From Moritella dasanensis ArB 0140 (lineage in GTDB: Bacteria > Pseudomonadota > Gammaproteobacteria > Enterobacterales > Moritellaceae): 64,000 nt of DNA. Within the stretch, counting starts at the first letter, position 1. Each line of letters opens with the position of its first letter. Of this stretch, positions 10,084 through 19,888 are shown one piece after another. The translations under genes were made by a program, and so were the position numbers. Where the stretch lies: NCBI RefSeq assembly GCF_000276805.1, contig NZ_AKXQ01000024.1:1-64000 (forward strand), read 5' to 3'. The notes below the pieces were generated by a model, which worked only from the letters and a program-made list of their open reading frames with translations, ran no database searches and was not told the DNA's origin.

Positions 10084-10112
10084 TTGACAGTAATGGCCCA
10101 AAACGCATAAGT
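10084..10112 (+). promoter_or_regulatory. Probable trp operon promoter
   Basis: A perfect -35 hexamer TTGACA (10084-10089) with 17-base spacing to ATAAGT (10107-10112) as a weak -10. An imperfect dyad follows (CATAAGTT at 10106-10113, AACTTTATG at 10128-10136) where a TrpR operator would be expected, but it does not match the known TrpR sequence closely. The leader peptide starts 36 bases after the -10. Confidence 0.55.
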
Positions 10113-10147
10113 TTAACCTACTTAGATAACTTTATGGCTCAGAAGCA

Positions 10148-10201
10148 ATGCAAATTATTACAAACCAAACAATCAGTTGGTGGTGGCACATTCCTCTTTA
10201 A
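10148..10201 (+). CDS. trpL: trp operon leader peptide TrpL
   Basis: A 17-residue peptide, MQIITNQTISWWWHIPL, with three consecutive Trp codons (TGG TGG TGG), directly upstream of an attenuator hairpin and trpE. Ribosome stalling at these codons when Trp-tRNA is scarce would favour the antiterminator and allow trp transcription. The peptide itself has no other expected role. It is too short for ordinary gene finders, but its position and Trp triplet make the call firm. Confidence 0.93.
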   Translation: MQIITNQTISWWWHIPL

Positions 10202-10293
10202 ACGGGCATGTGATTTTGTGATATCTGCAGTAAATGTAAATCTACAAAAATAACAAACATTAAAGCCCGTTTCATTGAAACGGGCTTTTTTAT
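10199..10293 (+). promoter_or_regulatory. trp attenuator (competing hairpins)
   Basis: The terminator hairpin pairs AAGCCCGTTTC (from 10263) with GAAACGGGCTT (to about 10287) and is followed by a T run. A second copy of AAACGGGC lies at 10199-10206, overlapping the trpL stop, and can pair with the same GCCCGTTT arm to form the antiterminator. CACAT in the Trp-codon region can pair with ATGTG at 10208-10212 as the 1:2 hairpin. This is the classic enterobacterial attenuation layout. Confidence 0.88.
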
Positions 10294-10328
10294 TGGAAAT
10301 TTTAGCACTCTAAAGCAAGGAAAGTACT

Positions 10329-12014
10329 ATGACGCAACGATTAGCGCCAGGTAAATTACATTCAATTCAGCAAGATTGTCCGCACATTGATGATCCCCTT
10401 GCATTCTACCGTCACATGTATCGCCCAAGCGGTAACAGCTTATTATTAGAATCTGCTGACATCGTTACCAAAGCCGCATTGCAAAGTTTAATCTTGCTAG
10501 ATGCTGCGGTTAAAATCTCTTGTTTTGGCCGCACGGTTCAATTCAGTGCATTAACTAAAAATGGTGAAAATTTACTGCCATTTTTAGCCGGTGAATTTAC
10601 AGCTCAATTTGGTGCCGATACCGTTACATCTCTGAGTCATAACCAATTAGCATTAAGCTTTGCGCCGACAGACGACAGTCTCGATGAAGATTCTCGCTTA
10701 CAGTCATCATCACCGTTCGATGCACTGCGCACCATTATCCAGCGTGTCATTCCAGAAACTCCGTTTCACGAAGCGTTATTCTTAGGTGGCTGTTTTGCCT
10801 ATGACATGATTGCTAGTGTCGAAGAATTACCTAAAGTACCGGATGGCGCTAATATCTGTCCTGACTTTGTGTTCTACGTCGCTGAAACTTTAATTGTCAT
10901 TGATCGTCAAACCCAACAATCAAAGTTAATTGGTAGCGTATTTGGTGGCGAGCACTTTGCTACGGCATTGAACGAAACGGAAGCAAAACTAGCCCGCATC
11001 CAAACCGAATGCACAACGGTATTAGCCGCTAACACCGACATTAAAACCGCAGACCTAACACTCAACGTCGATATCAGCGACAGTGCGTTTTGCGCAACGG
11101 TAGAAGGATTAAAAGACTACATTCGCAAAGGTGATATTTTCCAAGTAGTGCCATCACGTTGCTTTAACTTACCTTGCCCTGATTCACTAGCAGCTTATGA
11201 AAAACTAAAGCAAACTAATGCTAGCCCGTACATGTTCTATTTGAACGATTCAGACTTTGTATTATTTGGTGCATCACCAGAAAGTGCATTGAAATATGAT
11301 GCGCAAAGCAATGACGTTGAGATTTACCCAATTGCTGGCACACGTCGCCGTGGTTTCCGCGCTGACGGTTCGATTTGCCCAGACTTAGATGGTCGTATTG
11401 AATTAGAACTTCGCCAAGATAAAAAAGAAACCGCAGAACACATTATGCTGGTTGATTTAGCGCGTAACGATGTGGCCCGTATTAGCCAACCCGGTACACG
11501 TTACGTTGCCAACCTATTAAACGTAGATCGTTACAGCTACGTGATGCATTTAGTGTCACGCGTAAAAGGTAAACTGCGTAACGATCTTGATGCCCTACAC
11601 GCTTATCAAGCGTGCATGAACATGGGTACCTTAGTCGGCGCACCCAAAATACGCGCAGCAGAATTAGTACGCCAAGTTGAACAGCAGCGCCGTGGTAGTT
11701 ATGGTGGCGCAGTAGGTTACCTTACTGGTGACGGTACCATGGATACTTGTATTGTTATTCGTTCAGCATTTGTTAAAGATGACACAGCCTATGTACAAGC
11801 AGGCGCTGGTGTGGTTTACGATTCCAACCCACAAGCTGAAGCCGATGAAACCCGCAGTAAAGCCGCCGCAGTATTAAATGCCGTGGCACTAGCGCAAGGT
11901 TCATCATTGGCAGAGATTATGCAAGCAGAGAGCATGAAAGCAGAAGCTAACTCGACTACAAACAACCCAAACACAAACACAAACTATTCAAGCATAACTA
12001 GCAACGCTAAGTAA
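10329..12014 (+). CDS. trpE: Anthranilate synthase component I
   Basis: Makes anthranilate from chorismate with ammonia supplied by TrpG; the first committed step to tryptophan. The N-terminal region carries the feedback-binding LLLESAD segment. The chorismate-binding domain has [30 protein letters not shown] and GAPKIRAAE, with a [10 protein letters not shown] end. At 561 residues it exceeds E. coli TrpE (520), partly through a C-terminal low-complexity Asn/Thr/Ser tail of about 25 residues lacking family likeness. AAGG lies before the ATG. It heads the operon, with trpG 10 bases downstream. Confidence 0.97.
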   Translation: MTQRLAPGKLHSIQQDCPHIDDPLAFYRHMYRPSGNSLLLESADIVTKAALQSLILLDAAVKISCFGRTVQFSALTKNGENLLPFLAGEFTAQFGADTVTSLSHNQLALSFAPTDDSLDEDSRLQSSSPFDALRTIIQRVIPETPFHEALFLGGCFAYDMIASVEELPKVPDGANICPDFVFYVAETLIVIDRQTQQSKLIGSVFGGEHFATALNETEAKLARIQTECTTVLAANTDIKTADLTLNVDISDSAFCATVEGLKDYIRKGDIFQVVPSRCFNLPCPDSLAAYEKLKQTNASPYMFYLNDSDFVLFGASPESALKYDAQSNDVEIYPIAGTRRRGFRADGSICPDLDGRIELELRQDKKETAEHIMLVDLARNDVARISQPGTRYVANLLNVDRYSYVMHLVSRVKGKLRNDLDALHAYQACMNMGTLVGAPKIRAAELVRQVEQQRRGSYGGAVGYLTGDGTMDTCIVIRSAFVKDDTAYVQAGAGVVYDSNPQAEADETRSKAAAVLNAVALAQGSSLAEIMQAESMKAEANSTTNNPNTNTNYSSITSNAK

Positions 12015-12024
12015 CGGAGGCAAC

Positions 12025-12630
12025 ATGAGCAACACTTTATTTTTATTAGACAACTTTGACTCTTTTACTTACAACCTAGTCGATCAGTTTCGCAGCCTAG
12101 GCCATGACGTTAAAATTTACCGTAACAGCATCAGCGCAGAAGCAATCAAACAACAAATTGATGCATGTGAAAATGACCCAATTGTGGTACTTTCACCGGG
12201 TCCCGGTAATCCATCAGAAGCGGGTTGTTTGTTGGAACTAATCCGCTTATGTCGTGGTCAATATCCAATGATTGGCATTTGCTTAGGGCATCAAGCTCTG
12301 GTACAACAATATGGTGGAGTAGTTGGCCGTGCAGAAGAGATCATGCACGGTAAAGCATCATCAATTAACCATGATGGTCAGTTAATGTTTGCAGGTTTAA
12401 GCCAGCCACTACCCGTTGCCCGTTATCACTCATTAGTGGCAACCGAAGTGCCAAGTAGCTTAACGGTTAATGCCGAGTTTAACGGCATGCCAATGGCCAT
12501 TATTCAGCCTGAAGACAAAGTGATAGGCTTTCAATTTCATCCAGAATCAATATTAACCAGTGAAGGCGCCGAGTTGTTAAAGAATACCCTAGCATGGGCA
12601 ACAGCATCAGCAACAAGTCCTAAGGAGTAG
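12025..12630 (+). CDS. trpG: Anthranilate synthase glutaminase component II
   Basis: Class I glutamine amidotransferase that delivers ammonia to TrpE. It has 201 residues and is a stand-alone TrpG rather than the TrpG-TrpD fusion of E. coli. The catalytic Cys is in [10 protein letters not shown] and the His/Glu pair is in QFHPESILT; the oxyanion region is [16 protein letters not shown] lies 5 bases before the ATG. The gap to trpD is 4 bases. Confidence 0.97.
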   Translation: MSNTLFLLDNFDSFTYNLVDQFRSLGHDVKIYRNSISAEAIKQQIDACENDPIVVLSPGPGNPSEAGCLLELIRLCRGQYPMIGICLGHQALVQQYGGVVGRAEEIMHGKASSINHDGQLMFAGLSQPLPVARYHSLVATEVPSSLTVNAEFNGMPMAIIQPEDKVIGFQFHPESILTSEGAELLKNTLAWATASATSPKE

Positions 12631-12634
12631 GCCA

Positions 12635-13675
12635 ATGGAAAATAATAATGTAGTAGCACCAACAATCGCCGACATTCTAGAAAAATTATATGCAAACCAA
12701 GTACTGACACTCGAAGAGTCAGAAACGGTATTTAGCGCGGTTGTAAAAGGTGAAATGGATCCAATCGTACTTTCATCAGTGCTTACAGCGTTAAAAATAC
12801 GCGGTGAGCAACCCGATGAGATTGCCGGTGCAGCGCAAGCGTTATTAGCGGCCGCAACGCCTTTCCCTGCGATAGATGAAGTACATGCCGATTGCTGTGG
12901 CACCGGTGGCGACAACATGAATACCATTAATATATCTACTACAGCTGCGTTTGTCGCTGCTGCTTGTGGATTAAAAATGACTAAACATGGTAACCGCAGC
13001 GTATCGAGTAAATCAGGCTCGTCAGACCTATTAGAAGCGTTTGGTATTAACCTTACTCAGACTCCAGAACAAGCAAAAGCGTGCCTTGATGAATTAGGTA
13101 TTTGCTTTTTATTCGCACCACAATACCATGCAGGTATTCGCCATGCGATGCCTGTGCGTCAAGCGCTCAAAACCCGCACCATCTTTAATGTGCTTGGGCC
13201 ATTGCTCAACCCAACTCGCCCACAAGTACAGCTGATGGGTGTGTATGATGAATGCCTGATACTCCCAATCGCCCAAACCATGGATAAACTCGGTGTGCAA
13301 CGTGCATTAGTTGTCCACGGTAGTGGTTTAGACGAAGTCGCGCTACACGGTGAAACCAAAGTAGCTGAATTGAATAACGGCATGATCACCGAGTACACTT
13401 TAAGCCCGGCAGACTTTGGCGTCGCACGTTATGACGTGGCGGCACTTCGCGGCGGTGATGCAGCGGAAAATAAAGTTATTATCGAGCGCCTATTATCAGG
13501 TCACGGTACAGATGCACAAAAAGCCGCAGTGGCGATCAACGTATCGGCATTATTAGTGGTTGCCGAGATAGCCACAGACTTTAAACACGGTACTGAATTA
13601 GCCATGGCAGCGATTGATAATGGCAGCGCCTTAGCCTTAATCAATCAACTGGCCGTAAAAAGTCAGCAAGTCTAA
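12635..13675 (+). CDS. trpD: Anthranilate phosphoribosyltransferase
   Basis: Transfers phosphoribose from PRPP to anthranilate. It has 346 residues with the family's CGTGGDNMNTINIST PRPP-binding loop, KHGNRSVSSKSGSSDLLEA, RQALKTRTIFNVLGPLLNP and GLDEVALHGET motifs. TrpD is separate from TrpG, the usual Vibrio/Moritella arrangement. A 60-base gap follows before trpCF. Confidence 0.97.
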   Translation: MENNNVVAPTIADILEKLYANQVLTLEESETVFSAVVKGEMDPIVLSSVLTALKIRGEQPDEIAGAAQALLAAATPFPAIDEVHADCCGTGGDNMNTINISTTAAFVAAACGLKMTKHGNRSVSSKSGSSDLLEAFGINLTQTPEQAKACLDELGICFLFAPQYHAGIRHAMPVRQALKTRTIFNVLGPLLNPTRPQVQLMGVYDECLILPIAQTMDKLGVQRALVVHGSGLDEVALHGETKVAELNNGMITEYTLSPADFGVARYDVAALRGGDAAENKVIIERLLSGHGTDAQKAAVAINVSALLVVAEIATDFKHGTELAMAAIDNGSALALINQLAVKSQQV

Positions 13676-13735
13676 TCTTACCTTGTTCTTAGTAGAGCTT
13701 TGAGTACAGGTCTTAATAAAAGGAAGTGAGCATAA

Positions 13736-15148
13736 ATGTTAACGCAAGAGTTACAGCAAACCATTCTCGGTAATATTGTTGACGATAAAGTGATTTGGGT
13801 TGCCGCGCGTAAAGCCAGCCAACCATTAGCGAGTTTTATTGCTGACTTAGTACCAACAGACCGTGATTTCTATGCCGCGTTATCAGGTAAGCCGACCAAG
13901 TTTATTCTGGAATGCAAAAAAGCATCACCATCGAAAGGGCTAATCCGTCCAGAGTTTGATTTAGATTTAATTGCTGGTGTCTACAAAAACTATGCCGCAG
14001 CAATCTCGGTATTAACCGATGAAAAATACTTCCAAGGTGACTTTGAGTACGTGACAAAAGTACGTAGCATAGTGACACAGCCAGTGATCTGTAAAGACTT
14101 CATCATTGACGAATACCAGATCTATTTGGCGCGTTTACATCAAGCAGATGCAACACTATTGATGTTGTCAGTATTAGATGATGCTGAATATATTGCCTTA
14201 GCGAAAGTAGCTCACGACCTTAATATGGGCGTGCTTACTGAAGTCAGCAACGAAGAAGAATTAGTACGTGCAATCGCCTTAGATGCAAAAGTAATTGGTA
14301 TTAATAACCGTGACTTACGCGATCTGTCAATTGACTTGAACCGCACTAAGGTTATTGCCCCGCAAATTCCAGCGGATCGCATCATCATTTCAGAATCGGG
14401 CATTTATAGTAACCAGCAAGTCCGTGATTTAGCCAACTACGCCAACGGTTTCTTAGTCGGCAGTTCATTAATGTCACAAGACAATGTTGATTTAGCTTGT
14501 CGTCGTTTGATTTTAGGTGACAATAAAGTCTGCGGCCTAACACGCCCAGAAGATGCAAAAACAGTCTATGAACAAGGTGCTATTTATGGCGGCCTTATCT
14601 TTGCAAAAAAATCGCCACGTTGCGTAAACTTAGCAACAGCGCAAGACGTGATTGCCGCAGCCCCACTGGCTTACGTGGGTGTGTTTGTGGATGAACAAGT
14701 TACCCTTGTTGCCCAGCTAGCGAATCATTTAGGTTTAGCCGCGGTGCAACTGCATGGCAGCGAAGACGACAGTTACATTGCCATGTTACGCGTCTTACTC
14801 GACGACAACATTCAAATTTGGCAGGCGCACGGTGTTAGCGAACAAGCAGCAGAATTAAGTAAAGAGTTAAGTAAAGAGCTAGATACAGCCAACGTTGATC
14901 GTCATTTAGTCGATACGAAGGTAGCAGGACAATCAGGCGGCACAGGACAAGCATTTGATTGGTCACTGCTAACACCAGAAGATTGCAGTAAAACCATGCT
15001 GGCAGGTGGCTTAACCCCTGACAACGTAGCAGACGCAGCAAAACTAGGTTGCTTAGGACTGGATCTAAACTCAGGATTAGAATCAGCACCCGGTATTAAA
15101 GATACAAACAAAATTATTGCGGCATTTAGCGCGCTTAGACATTATTAA
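13736..15148 (+). CDS. trpCF: Bifunctional indole-3-glycerol-phosphate synthase / phosphoribosylanthranilate isomerase
   Basis: Fusion of two TIM barrels catalysing consecutive steps. Residues about 1-255 are TrpC ([40 protein letters not shown]). Residues about 260-470 are TrpF ([47 protein letters not shown]). It is 470 residues against about 452 in E. coli. A small in-frame tandem duplication (SKELSKEL, around residues 372-381) in the TrpF half partly explains the extra length. AAGGAAG lies upstream of the start. Confidence 0.96.
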   Translation: MLTQELQQTILGNIVDDKVIWVAARKASQPLASFIADLVPTDRDFYAALSGKPTKFILECKKASPSKGLIRPEFDLDLIAGVYKNYAAAISVLTDEKYFQGDFEYVTKVRSIVTQPVICKDFIIDEYQIYLARLHQADATLLMLSVLDDAEYIALAKVAHDLNMGVLTEVSNEEELVRAIALDAKVIGINNRDLRDLSIDLNRTKVIAPQIPADRIIISESGIYSNQQVRDLANYANGFLVGSSLMSQDNVDLACRRLILGDNKVCGLTRPEDAKTVYEQGAIYGGLIFAKKSPRCVNLATAQDVIAAAPLAYVGVFVDEQVTLVAQLANHLGLAAVQLHGSEDDSYIAMLRVLLDDNIQIWQAHGVSEQAAELSKELSKELDTANVDRHLVDTKVAGQSGGTGQAFDWSLLTPEDCSKTMLAGGLTPDNVADAAKLGCLGLDLNSGLESAPGIKDTNKIIAAFSALRHY

Positions 15149-15159
15149 AGGAACTTATC

Positions 15160-16350
15160 ATGGCAAAACTTAATGCCTTTTTTGGCGAATTCGGCGGCCA
15201 ATACGTATCGCAAATCTTAATACCTGCATTAGATGAATTAGAAGATGCATTTATCGATTCACAAAACGATCCTGCATTTGAAAAAGAGTTTCAAACGCTA
15301 TTGAATGAATACGCTGGTCGTCCAACACCGTTGACGCTATGCCGTAACATTACTAAAGGTTCAAAAACTAAAATCTACCTAAAACGTGAAGATCTACTCC
15401 ACGGTGGCGCTCACAAGACCAACCAAGTATTAGGTCAAGCCCTATTGGCTAAACGCATGGGTAAAACCGAAGTCATTGCCGAAACTGGCGCTGGTCAACA
15501 CGGTACAGCATCGGCGCTTGCTTGTGCTTTATTGGGCCTAAAATGTCGCATCTATATGGGTGTGAAGGACATGGAACGCCAAAAGCCCAACGTATTTCGC
15601 ATGAAATTAATGGGCGCAGAAGTCATCGGCGTTGATTCCGGTGCTGGCACATTAAAAGATGCCTGTAATGAAGCGCTGCGTGACTGGTCTGCCAACTACG
15701 AAAATGCACATTACCTATTAGGTACTGCCGCTGGTCCTCACCCATTCCCTACGATTGTGCGTGAATTCCAAAAAATGATCGGTGAAGAAGCCAAACAGCA
15801 GATCTTAAAAGCAGAAGGTCGCTTGCCTGATGCTGTTATTGCCTGTGTTGGTGGTGGTTCAAATGCCATTGGTATCTTCAACGACTTCATCGAAGAAGAA
15901 GGTGTGAAACTGTACGGTGTTGAACCTGCAGGTAAAGGTATTGCAAGTGGCGAACATGGCGCACCTATTGCCGAAGGGACTAACGGTATTTTCTTTGGTA
16001 TGCACTCACTATTGATGCAAGATACTTACGGTCAGATCCAAGAGTCTTATTCTGTATCAGCTGGTTTAGATTTCCCATCTGTTGGTCCACAGCACGCACA
16101 TTTATACACATCAGGTCGTGCTGAATACCCATCTGTAACCGATGAAGAAGCACTGGCGTCATTCCAGTTATTATCATCGCAAGAAGGTATTATCCCTGCG
16201 CTTGAATCATCTCATGCATTAGCATTCGCATTGCAAATGATGGAAAAAGACATGGATAAAGAACAAATTTTAGTGGTTAATTTATCTGGACGTGGTGATA
16301 AAGATATCTTCACTGTTGCAGATATTCTTGAAGGTAAAGGAGCGCTATAA
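15160..16350 (+). CDS. trpB: Tryptophan synthase beta subunit
   Basis: PLP enzyme that condenses indole with serine to give tryptophan, acting with TrpA. It has 396 residues, the standard length. The PLP lysine is in [19 protein letters not shown] and the phosphate-binding GGGSNAIG loop are intact. The stop overlaps the trpA start in TAATG, giving translational coupling and balanced subunit production. Confidence 0.98.
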   Translation: MAKLNAFFGEFGGQYVSQILIPALDELEDAFIDSQNDPAFEKEFQTLLNEYAGRPTPLTLCRNITKGSKTKIYLKREDLLHGGAHKTNQVLGQALLAKRMGKTEVIAETGAGQHGTASALACALLGLKCRIYMGVKDMERQKPNVFRMKLMGAEVIGVDSGAGTLKDACNEALRDWSANYENAHYLLGTAAGPHPFPTIVREFQKMIGEEAKQQILKAEGRLPDAVIACVGGGSNAIGIFNDFIEEEGVKLYGVEPAGKGIASGEHGAPIAEGTNGIFFGMHSLLMQDTYGQIQESYSVSAGLDFPSVGPQHAHLYTSGRAEYPSVTDEEALASFQLLSSQEGIIPALESSHALAFALQMMEKDMDKEQILVVNLSGRGDKDIFTVADILEGKGAL

Positions 16351-17156
16351 TGGGACGTTATCAACAAGCTTTTGCTGCACTAGCAGAAAAAAATGAAGGT
16401 GCTTTCGTACCATTCGTCACGATTGGCGATCCAAACCGCGAGCAATCAATGGCGATCATCGACACATTAGTTGCCGCTGGTGCTGACGCGCTAGAACTGG
16501 GAATTCCCTTCTCAGATCCAGTTGCTGATGGTCCAACAATTCAAAAAGCGACATCTCGTGCACTAAATGCTGGTATCAACCCAAATATTTGCTTTGAAAT
16601 GCTCACTGAGATCCGTGCTAAATATCCACAAATGCCAATCGGTCTATTGTTGTATGCCAACCTAGTATACGGTAATGGCACTGCAAACTTCATGGCTAAA
16701 GCGGCTGCTGCCGGTGTTGATTCATTATTGATTGCTGACGTGCCAGTACAATACGGCCAGCAGTTTAAAGAAGCGGGTGATAAAGTCGGTATAGAAAGTA
16801 TCTATATTGCACCGCCAAATGCCGATGACGCGACACTGAAACAAGTAGCAGAGCAAGGTGCTGGTTATACTTACCTGCTAAGCCGCGCTGGTGTAACGGG
16901 TGCAGAAACGAAAGCTGAAATGCCAGTAGGTCCATTATTGGCCAAACTGAAATCGTTTAATGCCGCGCCTTGTCTACTTGGTTTTGGTATTTCATCACCA
17001 GAACAAGTTAAAAAAGCCATTGAAGCAGGTGCCGCTGGCGCGATTTCCGGTTCAGCGATTGTCAATATCATTGAGAAAAACCTAGGTGATAACCCGCAAA
17101 TGCTGCAAGAATTAGCTGAATTCGTGACGCCAATGAAAGCGGCGACACGCGCGTAA
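16350..17156 (+). CDS. trpA: Tryptophan synthase alpha subunit
   Basis: TIM-barrel lyase that splits indole-3-glycerol phosphate and channels indole to TrpB. It has 268 residues. Catalytic Glu lies in [16 protein letters not shown] (the Asp is in the same region), with [11 protein letters not shown] and [10 protein letters not shown] phosphate-binding segments. It overlaps trpB by one base and ends the operon before a terminator. Confidence 0.98.
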   Translation: MGRYQQAFAALAEKNEGAFVPFVTIGDPNREQSMAIIDTLVAAGADALELGIPFSDPVADGPTIQKATSRALNAGINPNICFEMLTEIRAKYPQMPIGLLLYANLVYGNGTANFMAKAAAAGVDSLLIADVPVQYGQQFKEAGDKVGIESIYIAPPNADDATLKQVAEQGAGYTYLLSRAGVTGAETKAEMPVGPLLAKLKSFNAAPCLLGFGISSPEQVKKAIEAGAAGAISGSAIVNIIEKNLGDNPQMLQELAEFVTPMKAATRA

Positions 17157-17221
17157 GCGGGATTAATAGCCAAGTTATATTAAAACGCTTGGCCATTGAC
17201 GACATATAAAGCTTTACCAAT

Positions 17222-17296
17222 TAAGCCCTTAATGCCTATTATTATGACTATCACAAGACGATAGTTAGATAAGTTAGCGCTAAGGGCTTTTTATTA
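17222..17296 (+). terminator. trp operon terminator
   Basis: AAGCCCTTA (17223-17231) pairs with TAAGGGCTT (17281-17289), followed by a T-rich run. The long loop holds a second hairpin (GACTATC with GATAGTT). It lies about 65 bases after trpA. A 12-bp direct repeat (TTTGAATCTAAG, twice) follows at about 17298-17323. Confidence 0.75.
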
Positions 17297-17377
17297 TTTG
17301 AATCTAAGTTTGAATCTAAGTTTTAACTTAACGACTATCGATTACTTTTCAGCTCCCCTAAGGAACAAGGAAGCACC

Positions 17378-19252
17378 ATGACAGGTTATTTCATTCAAGC
17401 ATTCATCTATCTGTTTGCCGCCGTTATCACGGTACCCATTGCTAAACGGCTGGGACTCGGCTCGGTACTCGGTTACCTCATTGCCGGTGTTATTATTGGC
17501 CCAGTGATTGGCTTAGTGGGGAGTGAGACAGCAACAATTCAGCACTTTGCCGAGTTCGGTGTAGTGATGATGCTATTCCTAGTCGGACTGGAATTAGAAC
17601 CACGCATGTTGTGGGATATGCGCCACCGTCTTATTGGTCTAGGTGGTTTACAAGTTGGTTTAACGATTGCCGCAGTGATGGGCGTTGCCCTCGCACTTGA
17701 TTTAGATTGGGGACTTGCCCTGACCATTGGCTTGGTATTTTCATTGTCATCAACCGCGATCGTATTGCAAACCTTTAACGAAAAAGGCCTGACCAAAACC
17801 GAAGGCGCACGCTCTGCATTCTCCGTATTATTGTTTCAAGATATTGCCGTGATCCCAATGTTAGCGTTAATTCCATTATTAGCGATTCCTGAATTGGTTG
17901 AACAGGCACAAAATGCCGTGCAAGCTGCCAGTGCACAACATGAAGAGTTATCTCTTGTCGCGAATATCTCAGGTATTTATTATGCCTTAGTCATTGTGGT
18001 GGCGATCACAGGCGTGATAGTTGGCGGTCATTACCTAAGTCGTCCGCTGTTTAAATTTGTCGCTAGCTCTAAAGTTAACGAAATCTTTACTGCCACCTCA
18101 TTGATGCTGGTCATCGGTATTGCTGCCATCATGAATTTAGTCGGTCTGTCCCCTGCCCTTGGCGCCTTCTTGGCCGGTGTCGTCTTAGCGACCAGTGAAT
18201 TTAGACATCAGCTTGAAGCCACTATCGAACCTTTCAAAGGCTTGCTATTAGGTTTGTTCTTTATGACCGTAGGCGCTGGTATTGATTTCGCAATCCTGTT
18301 TAACGATACGGCCACTATTGTTTCAATCACGTTGGGATTGATGCTGATAAAAGCCACGGTATTATTTATTCTAACGGTAGTATTTAAAATTAAAGGCAGT
18401 GACCGCTGGTTACTGGCGCTGAGTTTAGCCCAAGCGGGTGAGTTTGGTTTTGTATTACTTGGCTTTACCGTGAACAACCATGTGTTACCTGTTGACCTTG
18501 CGCAAACCTTATCCCTTTCAGTTGCGCTATCGATGTTCTTAACACCAGCATTATTTATCTTTTATGATCGTGTGATCTTACCGCGCTACATGGATAAGAC
18601 CAATCAACAAGAAAGTGATGATATCGAAGAACATGGCGATGTCATCGTCGCAGGGATTGGTCGATTTGGCCAGATTGTTAACCGTCTATTAGTTGCCAAC
18701 GGCGTGAAAACAGTTGTACTGGATCATGATGTGAATATGATCGAAAGAGTGCGATCATTTAAAATGACAAGTTACTTTGGTGATGCAACACAACCAAGCT
18801 TGCTTGAAACCGCGGGGATCGCTAACGCCAGCTTATTTATCGTTGCCATTGACGATAAAGCCCGCGCGGTAGATTTAGTCCGCTACATCAAGCAGCATTA
18901 CCCACAAGTTAAAGTACTAGCGCGTGCTTATGACCGTGGTCATGGTTATTCACTACGTCACGCGGGTGCGGATCATGTGGTGAGTGAAACTTATCATTCA
19001 GCCTTAATACTCGGTTCACACGCACTGACAAACCTAGGCTTTAATGAAGAACAAGCAAAAGACGTTAAACTCACTTTCAAAGATATTGAAAAACACAGTA
19101 AAGAGACCTTGTATCAAACTTGGCTCAATAATAGTGAAGACGATAAGTTTAATACCGCTTATCGTGACCTGTATCTACAGCTTGAAGATAGTTTAGCCGA
19201 AGTAATGAAAAATAAAGATAAATCGAAAAAACCAATCAACTTTGATATTTAA
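17378..19252 (+). CDS. KefB/KefC-like cation:proton antiporter (CPA2)
   Basis: Monovalent cation:proton antiporter of the CPA2 family, probably K+/H+. It has 624 residues: about 12 membrane spans in residues 1-390 (GSVLGYLIAGVIIGP, FLVGLELEP, LSSTAIVLQ, LLFQDIAVIPML, AFLAGVVLA) followed by a cytoplasmic RCK/TrkA-N domain (about 415-535) with the nucleotide-binding motif GIGRFG. The length matches E. coli KefC/KefB (about 600-620), but no KefF/KefG partner is adjacent, so glutathione gating is unproven. AAGGAAG precedes the ATG. ybaK follows by 50 bases. Confidence 0.88.
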   Translation: MTGYFIQAFIYLFAAVITVPIAKRLGLGSVLGYLIAGVIIGPVIGLVGSETATIQHFAEFGVVMMLFLVGLELEPRMLWDMRHRLIGLGGLQVGLTIAAVMGVALALDLDWGLALTIGLVFSLSSTAIVLQTFNEKGLTKTEGARSAFSVLLFQDIAVIPMLALIPLLAIPELVEQAQNAVQAASAQHEELSLVANISGIYYALVIVVAITGVIVGGHYLSRPLFKFVASSKVNEIFTATSLMLVIGIAAIMNLVGLSPALGAFLAGVVLATSEFRHQLEATIEPFKGLLLGLFFMTVGAGIDFAILFNDTATIVSITLGLMLIKATVLFILTVVFKIKGSDRWLLALSLAQAGEFGFVLLGFTVNNHVLPVDLAQTLSLSVALSMFLTPALFIFYDRVILPRYMDKTNQQESDDIEEHGDVIVAGIGRFGQIVNRLLVANGVKTVVLDHDVNMIERVRSFKMTSYFGDATQPSLLETAGIANASLFIVAIDDKARAVDLVRYIKQHYPQVKVLARAYDRGHGYSLRHAGADHVVSETYHSALILGSHALTNLGFNEEQAKDVKLTFKDIEKHSKETLYQTWLNNSEDDKFNTAYRDLYLQLEDSLAEVMKNKDKSKKPINFDI

Positions 19253-19302
19253 AAATATAGCGCCATTTAATAAAACGACTTTAATAAGGCTGAATAAATA
19301 CC

Positions 19303-19773
19303 ATGACTCCAGCAGTACAATTAGCGAAAAAGGCAAAGGTAGCCCACAAGACCCATGAATATAAGCATGATTCAAATGCCGAGTCGTATGGCTTAGAGGC
19401 GGCAGAAAAAATGGCTGTCGCAGCTGAGCGCATATTTAAAACCTTAGTGGTGGATATAGGTGATAAAAAGCTGGTCGTTGCTGTCGTCCCTGTCACCGCG
19501 ATGCTCAATTTAAAAGCCATTGCTAAGGCCACCAAAGCCAAGAAAGCAGTAATGGCGGACAAAGATGACGTGATGCGTTCAACAGGTTATGTTCTTGGCG
19601 GGGTTAGTCCGTTAGGGCAAAAGAAACGGCTATTAACAGTGATTGATAACTCAGCGCAAGATCATGAGACGATCTATGTCAGTGCTGGTCGCCGAGGCTT
19701 GGAAATTGAACTAAGCCCGTTAGACTTGAAGCAGTTAACCAATGCTGAGTTTGCTGCAATTAGTAATGAATAG
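19303..19773 (+). CDS. ybaK: Cys-tRNA(Pro)/Cys-tRNA(Cys) deacylase YbaK
   Basis: Trans-editing enzyme that hydrolyses Cys mischarged onto tRNA(Pro). It has 156 residues, close to E. coli YbaK (159). It starts MTPAVQLAKKAKVAHKTHEY as in the family and retains the conserved lysine region AERIFKTLVV and GYVLGGVSPLGQKK. It probably shares a transcript with the antiporter upstream; a strong terminator follows. Confidence 0.93.
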   Translation: MTPAVQLAKKAKVAHKTHEYKHDSNAESYGLEAAEKMAVAAERIFKTLVVDIGDKKLVVAVVPVTAMLNLKAIAKATKAKKAVMADKDDVMRSTGYVLGGVSPLGQKKRLLTVIDNSAQDHETIYVSAGRRGLEIELSPLDLKQLTNAEFAAISNE

Positions 19774-19817
19774 TCATTAGCAGCTACGATCAACTATCTA
19801 AAGTCGAAACCTATAAA

Positions 19818-19855
19818 AATAAAGCCCAGTAGAGCGATCTACTGGGCTTTATTAT
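19818..19855. terminator. Bidirectional terminator, ybaK/porin
   Basis: Perfect 13-bp stem AAAGCCCAGTAGA / TCTACTGGGCTTT with a 4-base loop, flanked by A and T runs. It serves the convergent ybaK and porin genes. Its arm GCCCAGTAG recurs in the terminator at 21094-21127. Confidence 0.88.
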
Positions 19856-19888
19856 GCACACTTAAGAATAAATAATAACAGGGGTTAA

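Noticed and set aside
10106-10136. TrpR operator
   Set aside because: The dyad is imperfect and does not resemble the known TrpR site closely enough to call it; kept only as a note in the promoter entry.
14835-15111. Minus-strand frames opposite trpCF
   Set aside because: They are shadows of the trpCF gene, produced by its repetitive Leu/Ser/Glu codons.
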